From Membranipora membranacea (lineage: Eukaryota > Bryozoa > Gymnolaemata > Cheilostomatida > Membraniporidae), in contig OU612072.1 of NCBI GenBank assembly GCA_914767715.1, forward strand, positions 21,578,001 to 21,642,000: a stretch of 64,000 bases of DNA, in the 5' to 3' direction. The notes below the pieces were generated by a model. The model was not told the DNA's origin and did not search any database. It saw only the letters and a list, made by a program, of their open reading frames with translations. Position 1 is the first letter of the stretch. Each line of letters begins with the position of its first letter. Below, one piece after another: positions 12,441 through 24,879 of this stretch. The position numbers and the translations under genes are program-made.

Positions 12441-12869
12441 ACATCATTATAGAAGAATACTCAAAAAAGCAACAGGTGCCAACACAGTTCATAATTATTA
12501 TCTTTAACTGGATTTTAAGTTTTCTGCATTCATTATAAGGAATAATACTCATTTTTGTAATACCGTCTCATTGTCACTTTTAACTTACCTCTAGGACATT
12601 TTTTAAAATATTATTTTTACATTGCGTAAGCAATCAAAACCAGTTTCATGTTGACATTTACTCAGACTTTTTTCTGTTATTAGCAGCTCCAGCATATATA
12701 GTTTTGTCAATACTGTTTCCTTCAACTGTATTTTTGTTGAACAGTTCGGTAAATAAATTTACTTTTGATATAAAACAGAGGCTGACCGCAAATTTTGTTT
12801 GGACTAAGTGTTTTCGTGAGGCGAAATCCCCTGTGCACAACAAATATTTAATCCTTAGAAATTGTTTCT

Positions 12870-13905
12870 CTGTTTTTAAAGCGGTGGCTATTACAAAGCA
12901 TCGCTGGTTAGTTTTTATGACGTATTCATACCTTGATTTTTTTGAGGGTATTGAAAAACTACTGAGCAATCGCCCTATGGAGAAGGGGGGGGGGGGGTGA
13001 AACTACCAACAAATAATCAACATTACATCCACCACCCATGTTTCTGCCATAAAAATCTAATTAAATCAGCTCAGATCTAATAGCATTTCCATAAATGCAA
13101 CCAACGTCCGCAGCGCACTGTATAATTTTTAAAACTCTGTTTGTAAAGCAGTGGCTATTATAAACTATCCTTGCTGAGGTTGAGTTAGTTTTCGTGACAA
13201 TTTCATCTTTCAAGATTTTCTGAGGGTGTTGGAAAATGAAATTTCGAATTGCCAGTTGCTGTTGCCGGATATTATTTTATATTCTTCCTTGCATCACCGG
13301 AGCATCATATAAAAGTTTTCATGAGCCCCTGATTAACCTGCACGGAGATATGAGCGATCTCCCTATGCAGAAGGGGGGGACAACTACCGACAAATAATCA
13401 ACATTACATCCACCACCCATGTTTCTGCCATAAAAATCTAATTAAATCTTGAAGCTCAGATCTAATAGCATTTCCATAAATGCAACCAACGTCCGCAGCG
13501 CACTGTATAATTTTTAAAACTCTGTTTGTAAAGCAGTGGCTATTATAAACTATCCTTGCTTAGGTTGAGTTAGTTTTCGTGACAATTTCATCTTTCAAGA
13601 TTTTCTGAGGGTGTTGGAAAATGAAATTTCGAATTGCCAGTTGCTGTTGCCGGATATTATTTTATATTCTTTCTTGCATCACCGGAGCATCATATAAAAG
13701 TTTTCATGAGCCCCTGATTAACCTGCACGGAGATATGAGCGATCTCCCTATGCAGAAGGGATGGGGGACAACTACCGACAAATAATCAACATTACATCCA
13801 CCACCCATGTTTCTGCCATAAAAATCCAATTAAATCTTGAAGCTCAGATCTAATAGCATTTCCATTAATGCAACCAACGTCTTGAAAATGAAATTTCGAA
13901 TTGCC
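12870..13905 (+). repeat. Tandem array, period about 381-388 bp, about three copies
   Basis: The landmark caccacccatgtttctgcc starts at 13,030, 13,411 and 13,799. The unit between landmarks is nearly identical, including ttgcatcaccggagcatcat. A more diverged partial unit precedes at about 12,870-13,020 and the last copy is cut short at about 13,905. A variable G run sits at each unit junction. The array lies between the ends of the two convergent genes. Confidence 0.85.
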
Positions 13906-14294
13906 AGTATCTATAACATAACATAGGTATAATCTGATTTCTTCAATGAGTGCACCCAGTCTTCTGTCTAATTTTAAAGATACACCAGTCACCAAATAAA
14001 TGTAAATCATTGAACTTTCTTAGACGGATGAGTTTTTCATTGTATTCGGATGGGTAGGTGTTTAATTGTCATCTCGACCTCTCAATTGGGCACCTGATAA
14101 GTAAATATTTTCAGAAGAATTGAAAAGCATTGTTGCATGAGCACACTGAATATATTTGGTAACAAAAAAACCTGCATCAAATCGTCAAAAGAGGATGATA
14201 CGCAAAGCAATGAGGATGATAAATGATGATGTTCAGGGTCTGATATGTTCCAGTCATTTATATCATATAGTATTTATTATTATTATAGTGATTA

Positions 14295-14300
14295 TTTATT
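14295..14300 (-). promoter_or_regulatory. Poly(A) signal AATAAA of the KDZ gene
   Basis: On the minus strand AATAAA begins about ten bases after the TAA that ends the 14,311-14,745 frame. Such a close signal is common in compact transposase genes. Confidence 0.4.
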
Positions 14301-14310
14301 ATTAATTCAT

Positions 14311-14795
14311 CTAATCTTCTTCAACATCACTTTCTATTTGTGGTTCATCAAAAAACATGTCGTCAAAGTCTTGTTCCGTCATAATGTAAGCGTCACACGC
14401 ATTTGCCAAATAGTTTGTTAGCCATGAAGCATGGTCGCCCTCTGACATGTTACACTGTTTGATAGCGTTTTCAGCCAATTTGGCTCTTTCTTTATGCAGA
14501 ATATCCAGCTCTTCTGCCACCCTCTGTCTTCGCTGGAAAACGTCCACTGCAGCTAAGACCTCAGGTCGTAGCATCTCTGCCTCAATACTTCCTCCGCTCC
14601 ATGGAAATTTGAGTGTCGCTTTGCAGTTGTTTAGTCTCGCCATTGATATCCCCTTATGACCTAACACAATAACAACATCATAAATGAGGGAGTAGGCACA
14701 TCCTGTCTTGAATATGTATGTCAGGCTTTCAGCAATGACTCGCATGGCACATTTTTTATGAATCGCCTGACATATTCACAACTTTCCCCTTTCAG
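14311..14795 (-). pseudogene. KDZ terminal exon interrupted by TGA
   Basis: The strong acceptor atttttgtctag| at 14,796 is in phase with the preceding donor (aaaa|gtatgt). It yields five codons and then TGA (14,776-14,778). The same frame then stays open for 155 codons to a TAA. That stretch contains FPWSGGSIEAEMLRPEV and RRQRVAEELDILHKERAKL, like KDZ C-termini, and an acidic end. Either the TGA is a nonsense change, or an unseen splice bypasses it. No other acceptor nearby restores the frame. Confidence 0.55.
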
Positions 14796-17700
14796 CTAGA
14801 CAAAAATATAACCGAAACTGGGTTAACAATTCACTGAAACCTGAGAGTCTGCTAGATATATGTTTATAAACTACATTGATTATGATACATACTTTTAGCA
14901 TATTTCTTCATCTCTTCCTTCAACCTCTCCGTCTGCTTACTCAGTGAGCATCTCATGGTTTGCCTGGATTTTGAAGTATCTAAAATACATCACGGAATGA
15001 AAGTCAAAGTCAAAATCCAATCTCCATTTTTATGGATTTTTTTCCACAGTTTATTGCATTTTTATTTTCAATCTCCGTTTTACTATTTTGGAGCGTATCA
15101 CTCTGTACAATTTTGGAGCATATCATTCTATACTATTTTGGAGCAATCACGCCTTTTTTCGGAATTGACGCATTCTACCCTTTTGCACAGGACACTTTGA
15201 CGTTATGATAGAGCTTGGTTTATTTTTTACGATGACTGTTTAAAATTAAATTCACTATTCATGAAAATTAAGTCTGATTTTGATGCGAAAAGGTATCTCA
15301 ACGATGAGTTATTAGTAAATTGAGTTAAAAACTTATCAAGTTCAAGTGCCTGACAAACTTGAGTAGCTAAACAAAACAGCCCCTTTCTTTAACAGGAAGG
15401 GGCAACTCCATACAAAATAAAATTGAATTATGATGCACAAAAGAGGAGTGTCTGTTCTGCTTGGGTATTCTGTCGGTTGAATATCTGACAATCTCCCGTA
15501 TAAATTGACACCATTCTCAAGACATTGCTGTGTTCAAGTCATAGAAAATCGAACTGTCAGATCAGCCTGGAACCACCCTGCACCTCATATACATTCAAAA
15601 ACAGCCAATTCTCTCCATTCTAACTCCCTTACAATGCCAGATAATATGGCAAAGCTTGACCCATTTCTCTCACTACAGTGAATAATTCTTTCAGCAAAAA
15701 ATGGGAAAGTTGACCTCCTGGGGTTTCATCAAATGTTTTTTATTTAAGTAGTTTTTGTGTGTCACAGAAATCATTGTACACTTGATTTTTAGGATAATGT
15801 GTACGGGACAAGGAGTACAAAGCTTCCCTACCTGCTTCTGTTAACAGTTTCTGCTCCATCCTTTTGCATCTACTTGCAAGCTCTTCAATACACTTCTCGT
15901 TTTTTGTTGTGGCATCTGCAATAATGATGGTTTATATTGGTGCAGGGAAAAACAACAATATTTTAATCTCATAGGCTAGAGTAAAATTTAATGGGGGACA
16001 AATATTTGACTAAATTCTTCATGGAAATGTTTTTGTGCGGAAAACATATGTGCTTTGTAGATGATACAGGATGGGGAGGAAGGGGAAAATATGCTCACTA
16101 TTCTTACAAGAGTGAGTTGCATAAGGGGAGGCAAATGAGTGAGGGACACACTATATGACTAAGAGATGACAGGTTCGGAGACAACACAACGACAAAGCCT
16201 AGCCGGAACACTTACTTTGCCCAATGTTAGCTATGTCACTTGCTACTCTTGCGAGATACTCTTCATTTTTACCAATTTCTTCGCATGTTGTTTTGAGTAG
16301 CTCCTCTAGGCCTTTCAGTTCTTGTTCTCGCTGCATTTAAATTAAAAAAAGCATCATCTATTATATTGCGGGATGCAAGCAAACCAACCAGCACAGAAAA
16401 AGGGAAAACAACTCTAAACACTGCCATTTTGAGTTACCGCAAATGCTCATATACCCAGCTAGAGTTCAACACAGCAGGTATAAATAACATCCATGGTTAA
16501 TGGCAAATAGAGTATAAATTTTACTTCAGCACACCATCATTAATATAATTTACTACGGCAGAACGGCTTAACAAATACCAAAGCCTTGAATAAGTTGCCA
16601 ATTAGCACGATGCTTAGTCATGATAAGCTAAATCTCTATTTATTGTTTATCGCCGTACATTTTATCTGAAGATGCTGAAATTTGGAAATCTAAATCAAAC
16701 CATGAAATTCGACTACCTGAAAATTATTTAAACCCGGAAGCCGATGGTATCTAGTGATATGGTCACATTTGAAAAGCGACTACACAAAAGCCCTATATAT
16801 ATGATTATAATAAATAGTGGCTGTTAGTAAGACGGAGAAAACTATAGGAAACTGGAAGATGAGTCAAACGAATATTGCTAATCAATGGTGCAACTTGAGA
16901 CTGAAATAATGAACATTCTGGACTTCAGGAAGAACTCACCCCCCCCCCTTCTTATTAACCAGCGAGAACAAAAGAGATGAGGCTACAATAACAGACGTCA
17001 TAGAACAGCAGTTAGCAACACGTGCCGCTATTGCAGACATGCTAGCAACACGTGCCATCTTTGGAAAACCAATCAGAGGGTATATAAGGAATAAAAGAGA
17101 ATTACGATAACACACAACGAGAGAACGAACACACACACACACAGGCACACACAACCACAGAACACTTTTAATACAATTATAGAATTGTATTACGCGAACT
17201 ATCTTTGAAGTATTTTTTCATAAGCAAAATTATTTAAGTACACCTTATACTTTGAATCATGTTCTTTACTCACATCTTCTAAGGATTTATATTGGATTTA
17301 ACTACTATTGGATATTATATTACTTATATTAACTACTATTGGATATTATATTACTTATATTAACTACTATTGGATATTATAACTACTTATTGGATATTAT
17401 ACTACTCGGAGTTCGAAGAAAAAGCTAACGGAAGGACGTTAATAATTACTATCTTTATAATTTTTTAACATAAGCAATATTATTATATTTTTGACATTTT
17501 AACATTATTGGAATTTTTAAAATACTTTCAGAAAACAAAGCTAAATAGAATTATTTAACCCCATTTGACAACCAGCTTGATTTTCCAAATCAGTTACTTT
17601 AAACAACACCAAGTTTCAGGATTCAAGAGTCATCATAAAATTGAACCTTGCGAATTCAAATCAGACACACAATAGGAGTTGCATTACCTTCGAATAATTA

Positions 17701-20700
17701 AGGATAACTCCAAATATAATTCTACTGGTTGAACAGTTTTTAAATTACAAATTATACTCGAAATTTGAAGCGACCTAAAGCTACTCCTGGTCCTAAAGGG
17801 AAGTGGACTGAAGTCTATAACAAACATTCAGTTATAAGGCCTGTGATTCTGATTAAACTGCCTAAGCTACCTAATTGGACTTCCAGGCACTATACAAAGA
17901 TCAATTTTAGCGTTGAAAGTTAGTAATCCATAAAATACTTGAGACTGCAAGATATTTTGAAGTATAAAACTTATCTTCTAAATAGAAGCCTCCTCTTTTT
18001 AAAATAACCGCACGCTCATAACCCAAAAAGGGTTATTTAATTGCTTTGTGGTGCATGAATATTATTTTCAACTCCACTCGAGTTACTGTTAGAACAACCA
18101 AGAAGTTTTCTGCAGTATATCGGCAGGAGCCACTCTTTGAAAGGCTAGGAGCCAACTTCTCCGATGTCCAAGAGGGGTCGGACTTATATACAATCCTAAG
18201 GGATTCTCTAAACCGGGAACGGGGAGCCAGCTATTTTTCACTTTAGATTTTGTTAAGGTTAATTTGTTACATTTTTAATTTAACGTGCTACCGAAAATTC
18301 ACACAGAACCTTAGGAAGTTGTAGTTATCTCCGTTGTCTCAAAAGAAATTTCAGAGAGAATACAACCTCAATTATAATCAGAACTAGACAACTTACTCAA
18401 TAAGTTACGTGTTGGAACCTTGAATATTTTAAGCATTTCAGTATACGATTTTGGTATACTACTATTAATTCCGTTCCTCACAGTATTGACTTAATAAGAC
18501 AACACAATCTGCATACAAAAGGATTTGATAAAAAATTGGGTTCAAAAGTAACAGGCACCAGCACAATGGGAGAGAGAGAAAATTGTAATATTATTACCTT
18601 TAGATAACATTTGCTTAAATGAGATGGTAGCTCCATCAACTTCCGTACATTCCAGAATGCTGAACTGTGGGTTATCTTCTCCTGTCGACCTATATGATAA
18701 AATTAATCTTTTAGCCAGAGCAAGGAGTTAGAGACTAACTCCTTGGTAAGAGTAGCTGACTGGCAGCACTGAAGTGTTACAATGAAGTGCGCTGGTGAAA
18801 CATTGGTACATACCTGTGATTGGGCTTCAATGGAAAGCCAACAACAGAAATAATAGAGGTACAGTGCACTGTTATATATATTCATTGATTAATATTGATC
18901 TAATATCTGACACGAAGTTATATACTGATGAAGTTTCTCCTCAAGTAGCCATATGGCCTACTGTGTATTCTGTCACTAATCCATAAATTCATATCAATGT
19001 ACAATGCCATTGTGGACAATTACAGCACCTATTTCATGAAACAAGCTGACTTTCCCTAGCCTGATTTGGTAATTAGCAGATTGGTTGTGGAGAAGGCAAC
19101 TCTTTGAAGACTGAAGACCATGAGTTTACATGTAATTTGATAAAAGAAAATCTGTGGCTTGAAGAATCGTGTTACCCAAATCTGAATAAAGCATACTGAA
19201 TGATTACTTAGAAATCACTTTACCCATTTCAGCATTCAACAACCAAAGAGCTCCCAAAGGCAGCTATGAGCTCACCTGCTTTGTGGCTGTTACGTGTAAC
19301 AGGACCCAATCGTGAAAGGTAGCTGTTGGCCAGCTCTGTAGTTTCACCAGTTGAGCAGCCAACCCCTTCAACAACTTTTGCGCTCCATTTAACCTGGCAA
19401 GAGAGAGAATTTTCATAATTACCAGATCTAACACAATCTCATAAAGTATACGAAATTTAAACATAGTCCTGGCTCTATGCAGGTCAAAGGGGTGCCTGAA
19501 CTACTGTTACTCTGTCCAAAGTAAAATACAGAGCGCTTTTGCTTCCGGTACTGAAATTTCGGAAGGGTGATCAAGTTGGTGTAAATCACACCAGAGCAAG
19601 TACCTGGCAGTTCCAGTTGTGTGATTTGGCATGCATCACCGACAGCATAGGGGTGTGTCTACGTGCCACCGTACCATCCAGTTTTTCCAGCCAGGGCCAA
19701 TATCTGCAAATCGTATCATGGGCGATATACTTGGCAGTCGGGAACTCTTTCTACAATAAACACAGGCAAAATAAATGGTGTACATGTACATTGTATATGT
19801 CAAGCACTCATAAAATCATCGCCGCCAATAAAATAGGAAGCTCACTGGATGCTCTGAAGATTTACGTCCTGGGCTAATTACATATTGTTAAATATGTAAA
19901 CAGCCCAGGATACTGACGACAATGAACTGCTTCAAAATATTGCCAAGATTTGAAACCTTCAAATATTGGTGCTGATATTGTGCCCTTAACAGTGCAGATC
20001 ACATGAATAGACACCCTTTTTTACAAAGGTGCACATGAAATCAGTGCAAACTGAAAACGCCCCCGATGACATACTCAATATTTCTATGTTGATGTACCAA
20101 ACAATAACCCATTAATTAACCTACCTGTAGAATATAGGGGTATTGGAATATTTCTCCTCTCGTCATGTCCAGGGCTTTTAGGACAAACATGTGTCTACAG
20201 GTTGCAACCATCAAACCTGTTTCATCTTTATGATGATGGCGACGTACAGGTGCAATGGTATTCGGAGCTTTGGATGTGGTACCTCCACAAGTGTCGGAAG
20301 TGTCGGTAACTTCCTACAACAGTATGCATGTTCAATAAAATATAAATAAATACGCGCCTCCCAGTATTTGGTATCATATTGCAAGTCTCAGTCTAATAAA
20401 GAGCACCATGGTAACCTTTTTAATAACCGGTTAAATAACACTGTTGAAACAATCATCATTCTTTTCTCAACCACTAAGGTTGTCTCCTCTTTATCACACA
20501 AGCAATGGGCAAATAACCCTAACACATAAGCTGTCTAGATGGCGGTGGTGGAATGGGCTGTGATGCTGATGGGAGATTGAACGCAACTCTGAGTAGTTAG
20601 TAGCGGGCAGGCTAATTAGCGCCATCAACCCAGTCTTTTTTGGGATGGTGAGATGCTAGTTATTTTGCCTTAACATCTTTTGAAGAGGAGTTTAAGGTGT

Positions 20701-23700
20701 ATCTGCACCACATTGTCCATAAAAATCCCCACTCACAACAACATGGCATCATGCTGAAACCAATATTTTCAGAAACACTGTGTGATTAGCTTTCCAACAA
20801 TATATAAAATGTCCAAATCGATCGATGTTGGTATCATAACCTTATTTTGAGAGCCCTTAGGAAGTTGTAACTTATATAATAGTAGCCATTGAGGTGAGGT
20901 GAAAGTAGTTGACGTTACACCTCTCCCTTTAAGCGATTAATTGATGGACAAAGCTGAAAATTTGTCAATGGTTTACCCAGAGCACCCCGTAATCCACTTT
21001 TATAATCACTTAGTAATATAGGATCTGACAATAAAACGAAACTAAAACTAAGCTAGAATCCGAAAATATATGTTATGACACTACCTTGGCAGTTCTGTCA
21101 ATATAACCTCATTAGATCAAAATCAGTGAGTCATATTACCCAAGTACACCCAAAATCAGGGTGATCTGTTAGTTTATTACATTTATTTATATAAAGTTTG
21201 ACCAATGATAAACAGGATATGTCGCACATCCCTACTTTGCCATCTTTGCCTGTAGCAGTGCCCCAAATCCTCAAAAAACAGCATCAAATAAGTTGTGAAT
21301 AGTTACCGGAGTGGTTCTCTCATTTCTGAGGCTATCAACTTCAGCTTGAACTGATTCCTGGTCCATAATGAGTGGTCCCCTATGGCTATTCTCAGTGATT
21401 CTGTAAAATGATAAAGTGAAATGTTATGACACACCAATCAAACAACTTGAGCTAGGAGCCCAGCCCTCCACGCCAAGCAAAGACCATATGATGAAACACC
21501 AACCAGTAGTCAACATAATATTGTCCGTAAATTCAGTCATAATTGAAAATTTATGTATTGAATAGAAAAGAATAGAGCCTGTTTTATGTATTGGTACAAA
21601 ATAAATCTTGAGCTACTGATGTTATTTCACCAATTTTGTCATCCAAACCAAGATTTTCTATTTATGTTGCCTGAGTGAAAGTTTGGCAGAACAGTAACAC
21701 AAATGTAGCGAAATAATAATAAGCTCTCATCTAGTCTCATCAATGGGTAACTACAGCATACTAGTCAGTTTAAACTAGAATATTTTTGAACTATTGGCAC
21801 AGAAAATAACCAACACTCATACGCACCCTCCTGCTTTCTTGTAGCGATAAAGTTTAGCATTACCGTCGATGTGTATCACATGAGGGGTGTCACCACATGC
21901 AGGGCAGTCAAATATCTCCCGCTCATTGCACAAAATGTTGTACTCTAGTCGCTTCCATTCTCGTATCACAGAGTTGAAGACCTCCGGTCTCATATTAAAA
22001 GCCTAAAATGATTAATTCCAATAAACGTTATTGAAACCATTATTTGACATATGATTCACAAAGATTCAAATTTTTGTGTCAGTGCAGACCAGTGCAAGGT
22101 CGCTGTATTTCATGTTCAGCAGTTTAAGAACAACTCTCACAGTGTCATTATATTTAGGGTGGGAAGATTAGACATTGACATCCACAGCTCATGTCACAAG
22201 AATTGATATAAATTCCACTCACCAGGAATCTCTTTGTTGATATGAAGTTTAGAGAGTTAGTTACGCTGGCGTTGCTAAGGAGGGGGTTGAAGTTGCTCAT
22301 GGTTGATATGAGATCCAAGACTTCAAATTCAAGATATATATATTTATTCGGCGATATCGGAAAGACACCACAGCGGATCATGTCTACAGGCAGATCTTGT
22401 TTTCCACAGTCAAGGCAAACCATACCAGTTAGCTGCCTTGTACCTGTAAAAAGAGAGTCAACATCAACACTGTGTCATAATATGGAACAGAACATCTTAG
22501 GCCAAAGTTCAGAGTAATTTAACTTATCTATCTTCTTTGGTTCTCTTAAATGTAGTGCACACTGATTTGGCGGAGTGACGGTAGCAAATAAATGTTTTCA
22601 GTTAATTTGAGCTGGCAACTGTGAGTATTGCACTAGATAGAAGTTGGAGGTGGCTCAGAAGGTTAGAGCACCGGTCCTCCAGTATCTTCAACAGTCCATC
22701 GACTGACGGGGTCTGGTTGGCCCCCCATATATGCTCCGACCTGCCAGAGAACAACCCGGCACAGAAATTGCAGCCTAAGGCATCAAATATCTCGCTGCCC
22801 ATGCTTCGAGTCGAGGCAAGTGATATGACCATCTGATCATCAAAATTTTTTAATCAACCATACCGACTCAACAATATACTGACAGTTCCAGTAGGCATAA
22901 ACACCATGGTTGGTCTGTGGTAATGACAGACAACACTCTGAGCCATAAATACACTGACGTTTTGTGCTCAGACTCGAAAATTTGGTTCAAACTTTACCTT
23001 GACTAATGATATAAGCATCTTGGTCATAAAGCTCAATGTTGCTTGATGCACATCCGTCACATATCATATCTCGATGTTCCCATCTATCACCTATGACAAA
23101 ATAAAGTTGTGCACATAAAAGCGTCAGGTAAAGAAAACTCTTAGAGGCTCACCATGCCAGCAAACGTTCCCAATAATGTTTTGCCTAGCCTCGGAAACAA
23201 ATTTAAATTATAGAGTGGGCTCCATATAACTGAGGCAACAGCATTTGGGTAAAGATAGGGATCACTGCTATTTCTTACCACAATACTGGAGTAATCTACC
23301 TCTGTAATAAGGTTTGTCTTGCTATTATTGCCGAAGACAATTGAGCTGACAGTATGACAGCATGAATGAAACAGAAATGAAAGCAGCAAGCATAATATTA
23401 TTGTTATGAGTAAGAGCAGGGGTACAATGTAGCCAAACCATTTCCATGATAATTTTTTGACAGCAGTGGGAAAAGCAACTACACACAATCCTTACCTAAG
23501 TCAGGACATTGCTCAATGGCTTTCCATCCTTTCTCAAATAAATTGGGTAGATCTTTTCTATGGTCATCCCACTCTGCCTCACTGCTCTCTATGAAAGTCG
23601 GCCTACGTCTTTTTCTACTACCGTTAGGTTCTAAAAAGGAAGACAAGGAACTAAATACAAGCAAAATCAAAGTATTATTTGTCTTGTTTGTTACCAACTA

Positions 23701-24127
23701 GGCTTTAGAGGTCTAGATGTACTTCAATATATGGACATTTTTTGTATCAATGTTGACAAATAAAATGTTCATACTGCCAAAAGATGTGAGCTGCGGCTAT
23801 TATGAAATACTGTCACATCTGTTCAGCTCTTTTGTAATAGTAAGATTTAAGATGAAGGAAACTCAAAATTGTTTACAAAGACTAGCAAGCTTTCTAACCC
23901 TGATATAATCATGTATTGCCTAGACTGATCGGAACAATTGTTACATAGTACAATTGTGATGTTTAGCGGACAGTTGGAAATTTTAGCTAAATGCATTGGA
24001 ATTCCATTCTATCACAATGTCTAATAGACTTTTTCTCTGGAAAAAATAGATGAACAATGACACATACCCCCAGGGATTAGTTGAGAGAAACATTCTGAAA
24101 AGTTGTCTGCTTGGGGTATGTAAGTTT
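14311..24127 (-). CDS. KDZ-superfamily DDE transposase, 15 exons, one in-frame TGA
   Basis: Exons in coding order: 24,127-24,068; 23,630-23,496; 23,090-22,998; 22,443-22,223; 22,002-21,827; 21,400-21,307; 20,313-20,125; 19,750-19,604; 19,393-19,276; 18,689-18,598; 16,330-16,216; 15,915-15,832; 14,979-14,893; then the terminal exon 14,795-14,311, with a further 5' exon likely upstream. Every junction keeps phase. Numbering from the first visible codon: Cys pair CDGC near 75; CLDCGK with RCGVFPISP (CxC3-like) 97-130; CPAC then HIDGN at 215; DETGLMVATCRHMF 290-304; HDTICRYW at 334; a histidine/cysteine patch at 360-370; GETTE at 388-391; WNVRKLMELP at 422-433; coiled coil 442-536. D215, D334 and E388 or E391 fit the KDZ catalytic triad. 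A cut-and-paste nuclear enzyme is expected. TGA at 14,776-14,778 interrupts the last exon. The start codon was not found. Confidence 0.8.
14893..16330 (-). CDS. KDZ exons 11-13, coiled-coil tail
   Basis: Three exons (16,330-16,216; 15,915-15,832; 14,979-14,893) encode about 95 residues dominated by Glu, Lys and Leu with heptad-like spacing (EQELKGLEELLKT; KCIEELASRCKRMEQKLL; KQTERLKEEMKKYAK). This suggests a helical dimer or tetramer interface, as in other KDZ proteins. Confidence 0.65.
17095..17158. repeat. Short CA-rich microsatellite
   Basis: Runs of acacac interrupted by single substitutions, inside the largest intron of the KDZ gene. No function is suggested. Confidence 0.6.
17299..17406. 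repeat. Minisatellite, period 31 bp
   Basis: aactactattggatattat recurs at 17,300, 17,331 and 17,362, with a shorter diverged unit following. It lies in the 2.3-kb intron of the KDZ gene between 16,330 and 18,598. Confidence 0.75.
19276..20313 (-). CDS. KDZ exons 7-9, catalytic core
   Basis: Exon 20,313-20,125 encodes DETGLMVATCRHMFVLKALD and the helix after it. Exon 19,750-19,604 encodes AHDTICRYWPWL and MLSVMHAKSHNWNC. Exon 19,393-19,276 encodes VKWSAKVVEGVGCSTGETTE. In KDZ enzymes these blocks are the second and third catalytic strands of the RNase H-like fold. All three exons meet at phase 0 and contain no stop. Confidence 0.8.
22223..22443 (-). CDS. KDZ exon 4, CxC3-like cysteine cluster
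   Basis: The exon starts after tttttacag| and encodes LTGMVCLDCGKQDLPVDM, IRCGVFPISP and a following helical segment (EFEVLDLISTMSNFN). The order CLDC, then RCG-FP-SP, then a Leu-rich segment matches the CxC3-type cluster found in KDZ transposases. The donor is ctg|gtgagt. Confidence 0.75.
22645..22858 (+). mobile_element. tRNA-derived SINE, diverged copy, in a KDZ intron
   Basis: The head ggaggtggctcagaaggtta, then gagcaccgg, resembles a tRNA A box. The body (ctgacggggtctggttggcc, gctccgacctgcc) and the tail tttttaatcaacca match the copy at 27,680. The B-box region has been lost or replaced. It sits in the intron between 22,443 and 22,998, inserted antisense to the gene. Confidence 0.65.
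22998..23630 (-). CDS. KDZ exons 2-3, N-terminal region and first Cys pair
   Basis: Exon 23,630-23,496 encodes a basic patch (SRKRRRP, a candidate nuclear signal), then FIESSEAEWDDHRKDLPNLF. Exon 23,090-22,998 encodes RWEHRDMICDGC. The join (gactta g|gt..ag|gt gat) restores a glycine. A Trp and Arg ahead of a cysteine pair is typical of the region before the CxC modules of KDZ transposases. Confidence 0.7.
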
Positions 24128-24641
24128 CTGTGAAAAAAAAGAAGAAAAATTGATGAAACATAATATCATACAGATATCTTTCAACAGATGAAACCATGAC
24201 CCAATTTGACAAATAATCATAAATAGATTGTACACAAGGATTTTGTTAAACTGATATTTTAAACACTGATGTCTAGACCACCAGGTAATGTAAAAGAAAA
24301 CAATGGGATATGTGTAATCAATATTATATTTATCTATAGGGTGGAGAAGGAATGCTTTGTTTCAGAGTTGTCCTTCCATTTTGTATGCATGCACAATTCC
24401 TACCCTACATTTCCATGGGAAGTGAGAGACTCAACAGCCGTAGAGTAATTATCTATCGTTAAGGGTCCGATTAAATTAAAGTTATTCAATTTTGATTTGC
24501 TGGTGTGAAAACAAGTCAAAAACCAATCTGGTGTTGGTTTGTGGTACCGATGCCTTGATATGCTGGTTGCAAGGAACAATACACCCATATTTTGAAGCAA
24601 AGATACAAGATACAGGTAAGTATCTCAGTCTCTGCGCTGAA

Positions 24642-24846
24642 TACCAAAATTATTTCCCAACCTATGTGCCTATCAGTTTTCAATGGTGTAGAGTATGAAT
24701 CAAAAATTATTTTTACCCTATCATAAGTGGTTTTCAAGATAAATCTCTTCTCAGCACGTTTTTCCTATACGGCATGGGAAAAAAGTATCAAACTGGAGAG
24801 AGGACAACTCTGAATCGAGGCCTAAATCAGGGCTCAGAAAACTGTC
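24642..24846 (+). mobile_element. Partial MITE copy (family of 26,672)
   Basis: Right half of the TA-flanked family: attatttccc, then tcagcacgtttttcctat, aaactggagagaggacaac and the end actgtcTA. The left half is absent. Confidence 0.6.
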
Positions 24847-24879
24847 TATATGTCCCTTTTCTACTTTCTGTTACAGCCT

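Noticed and set aside
12704-13000. 98-codon plus frame
   Set aside because: It runs into the tandem array and a G run; no conserved motif, and it is not preserved in the other array units.
23141-23488. 115-codon hydrophobic minus frame
   Set aside because: It lies in a KDZ intron between exons 2 and 3, and reads through the donor.
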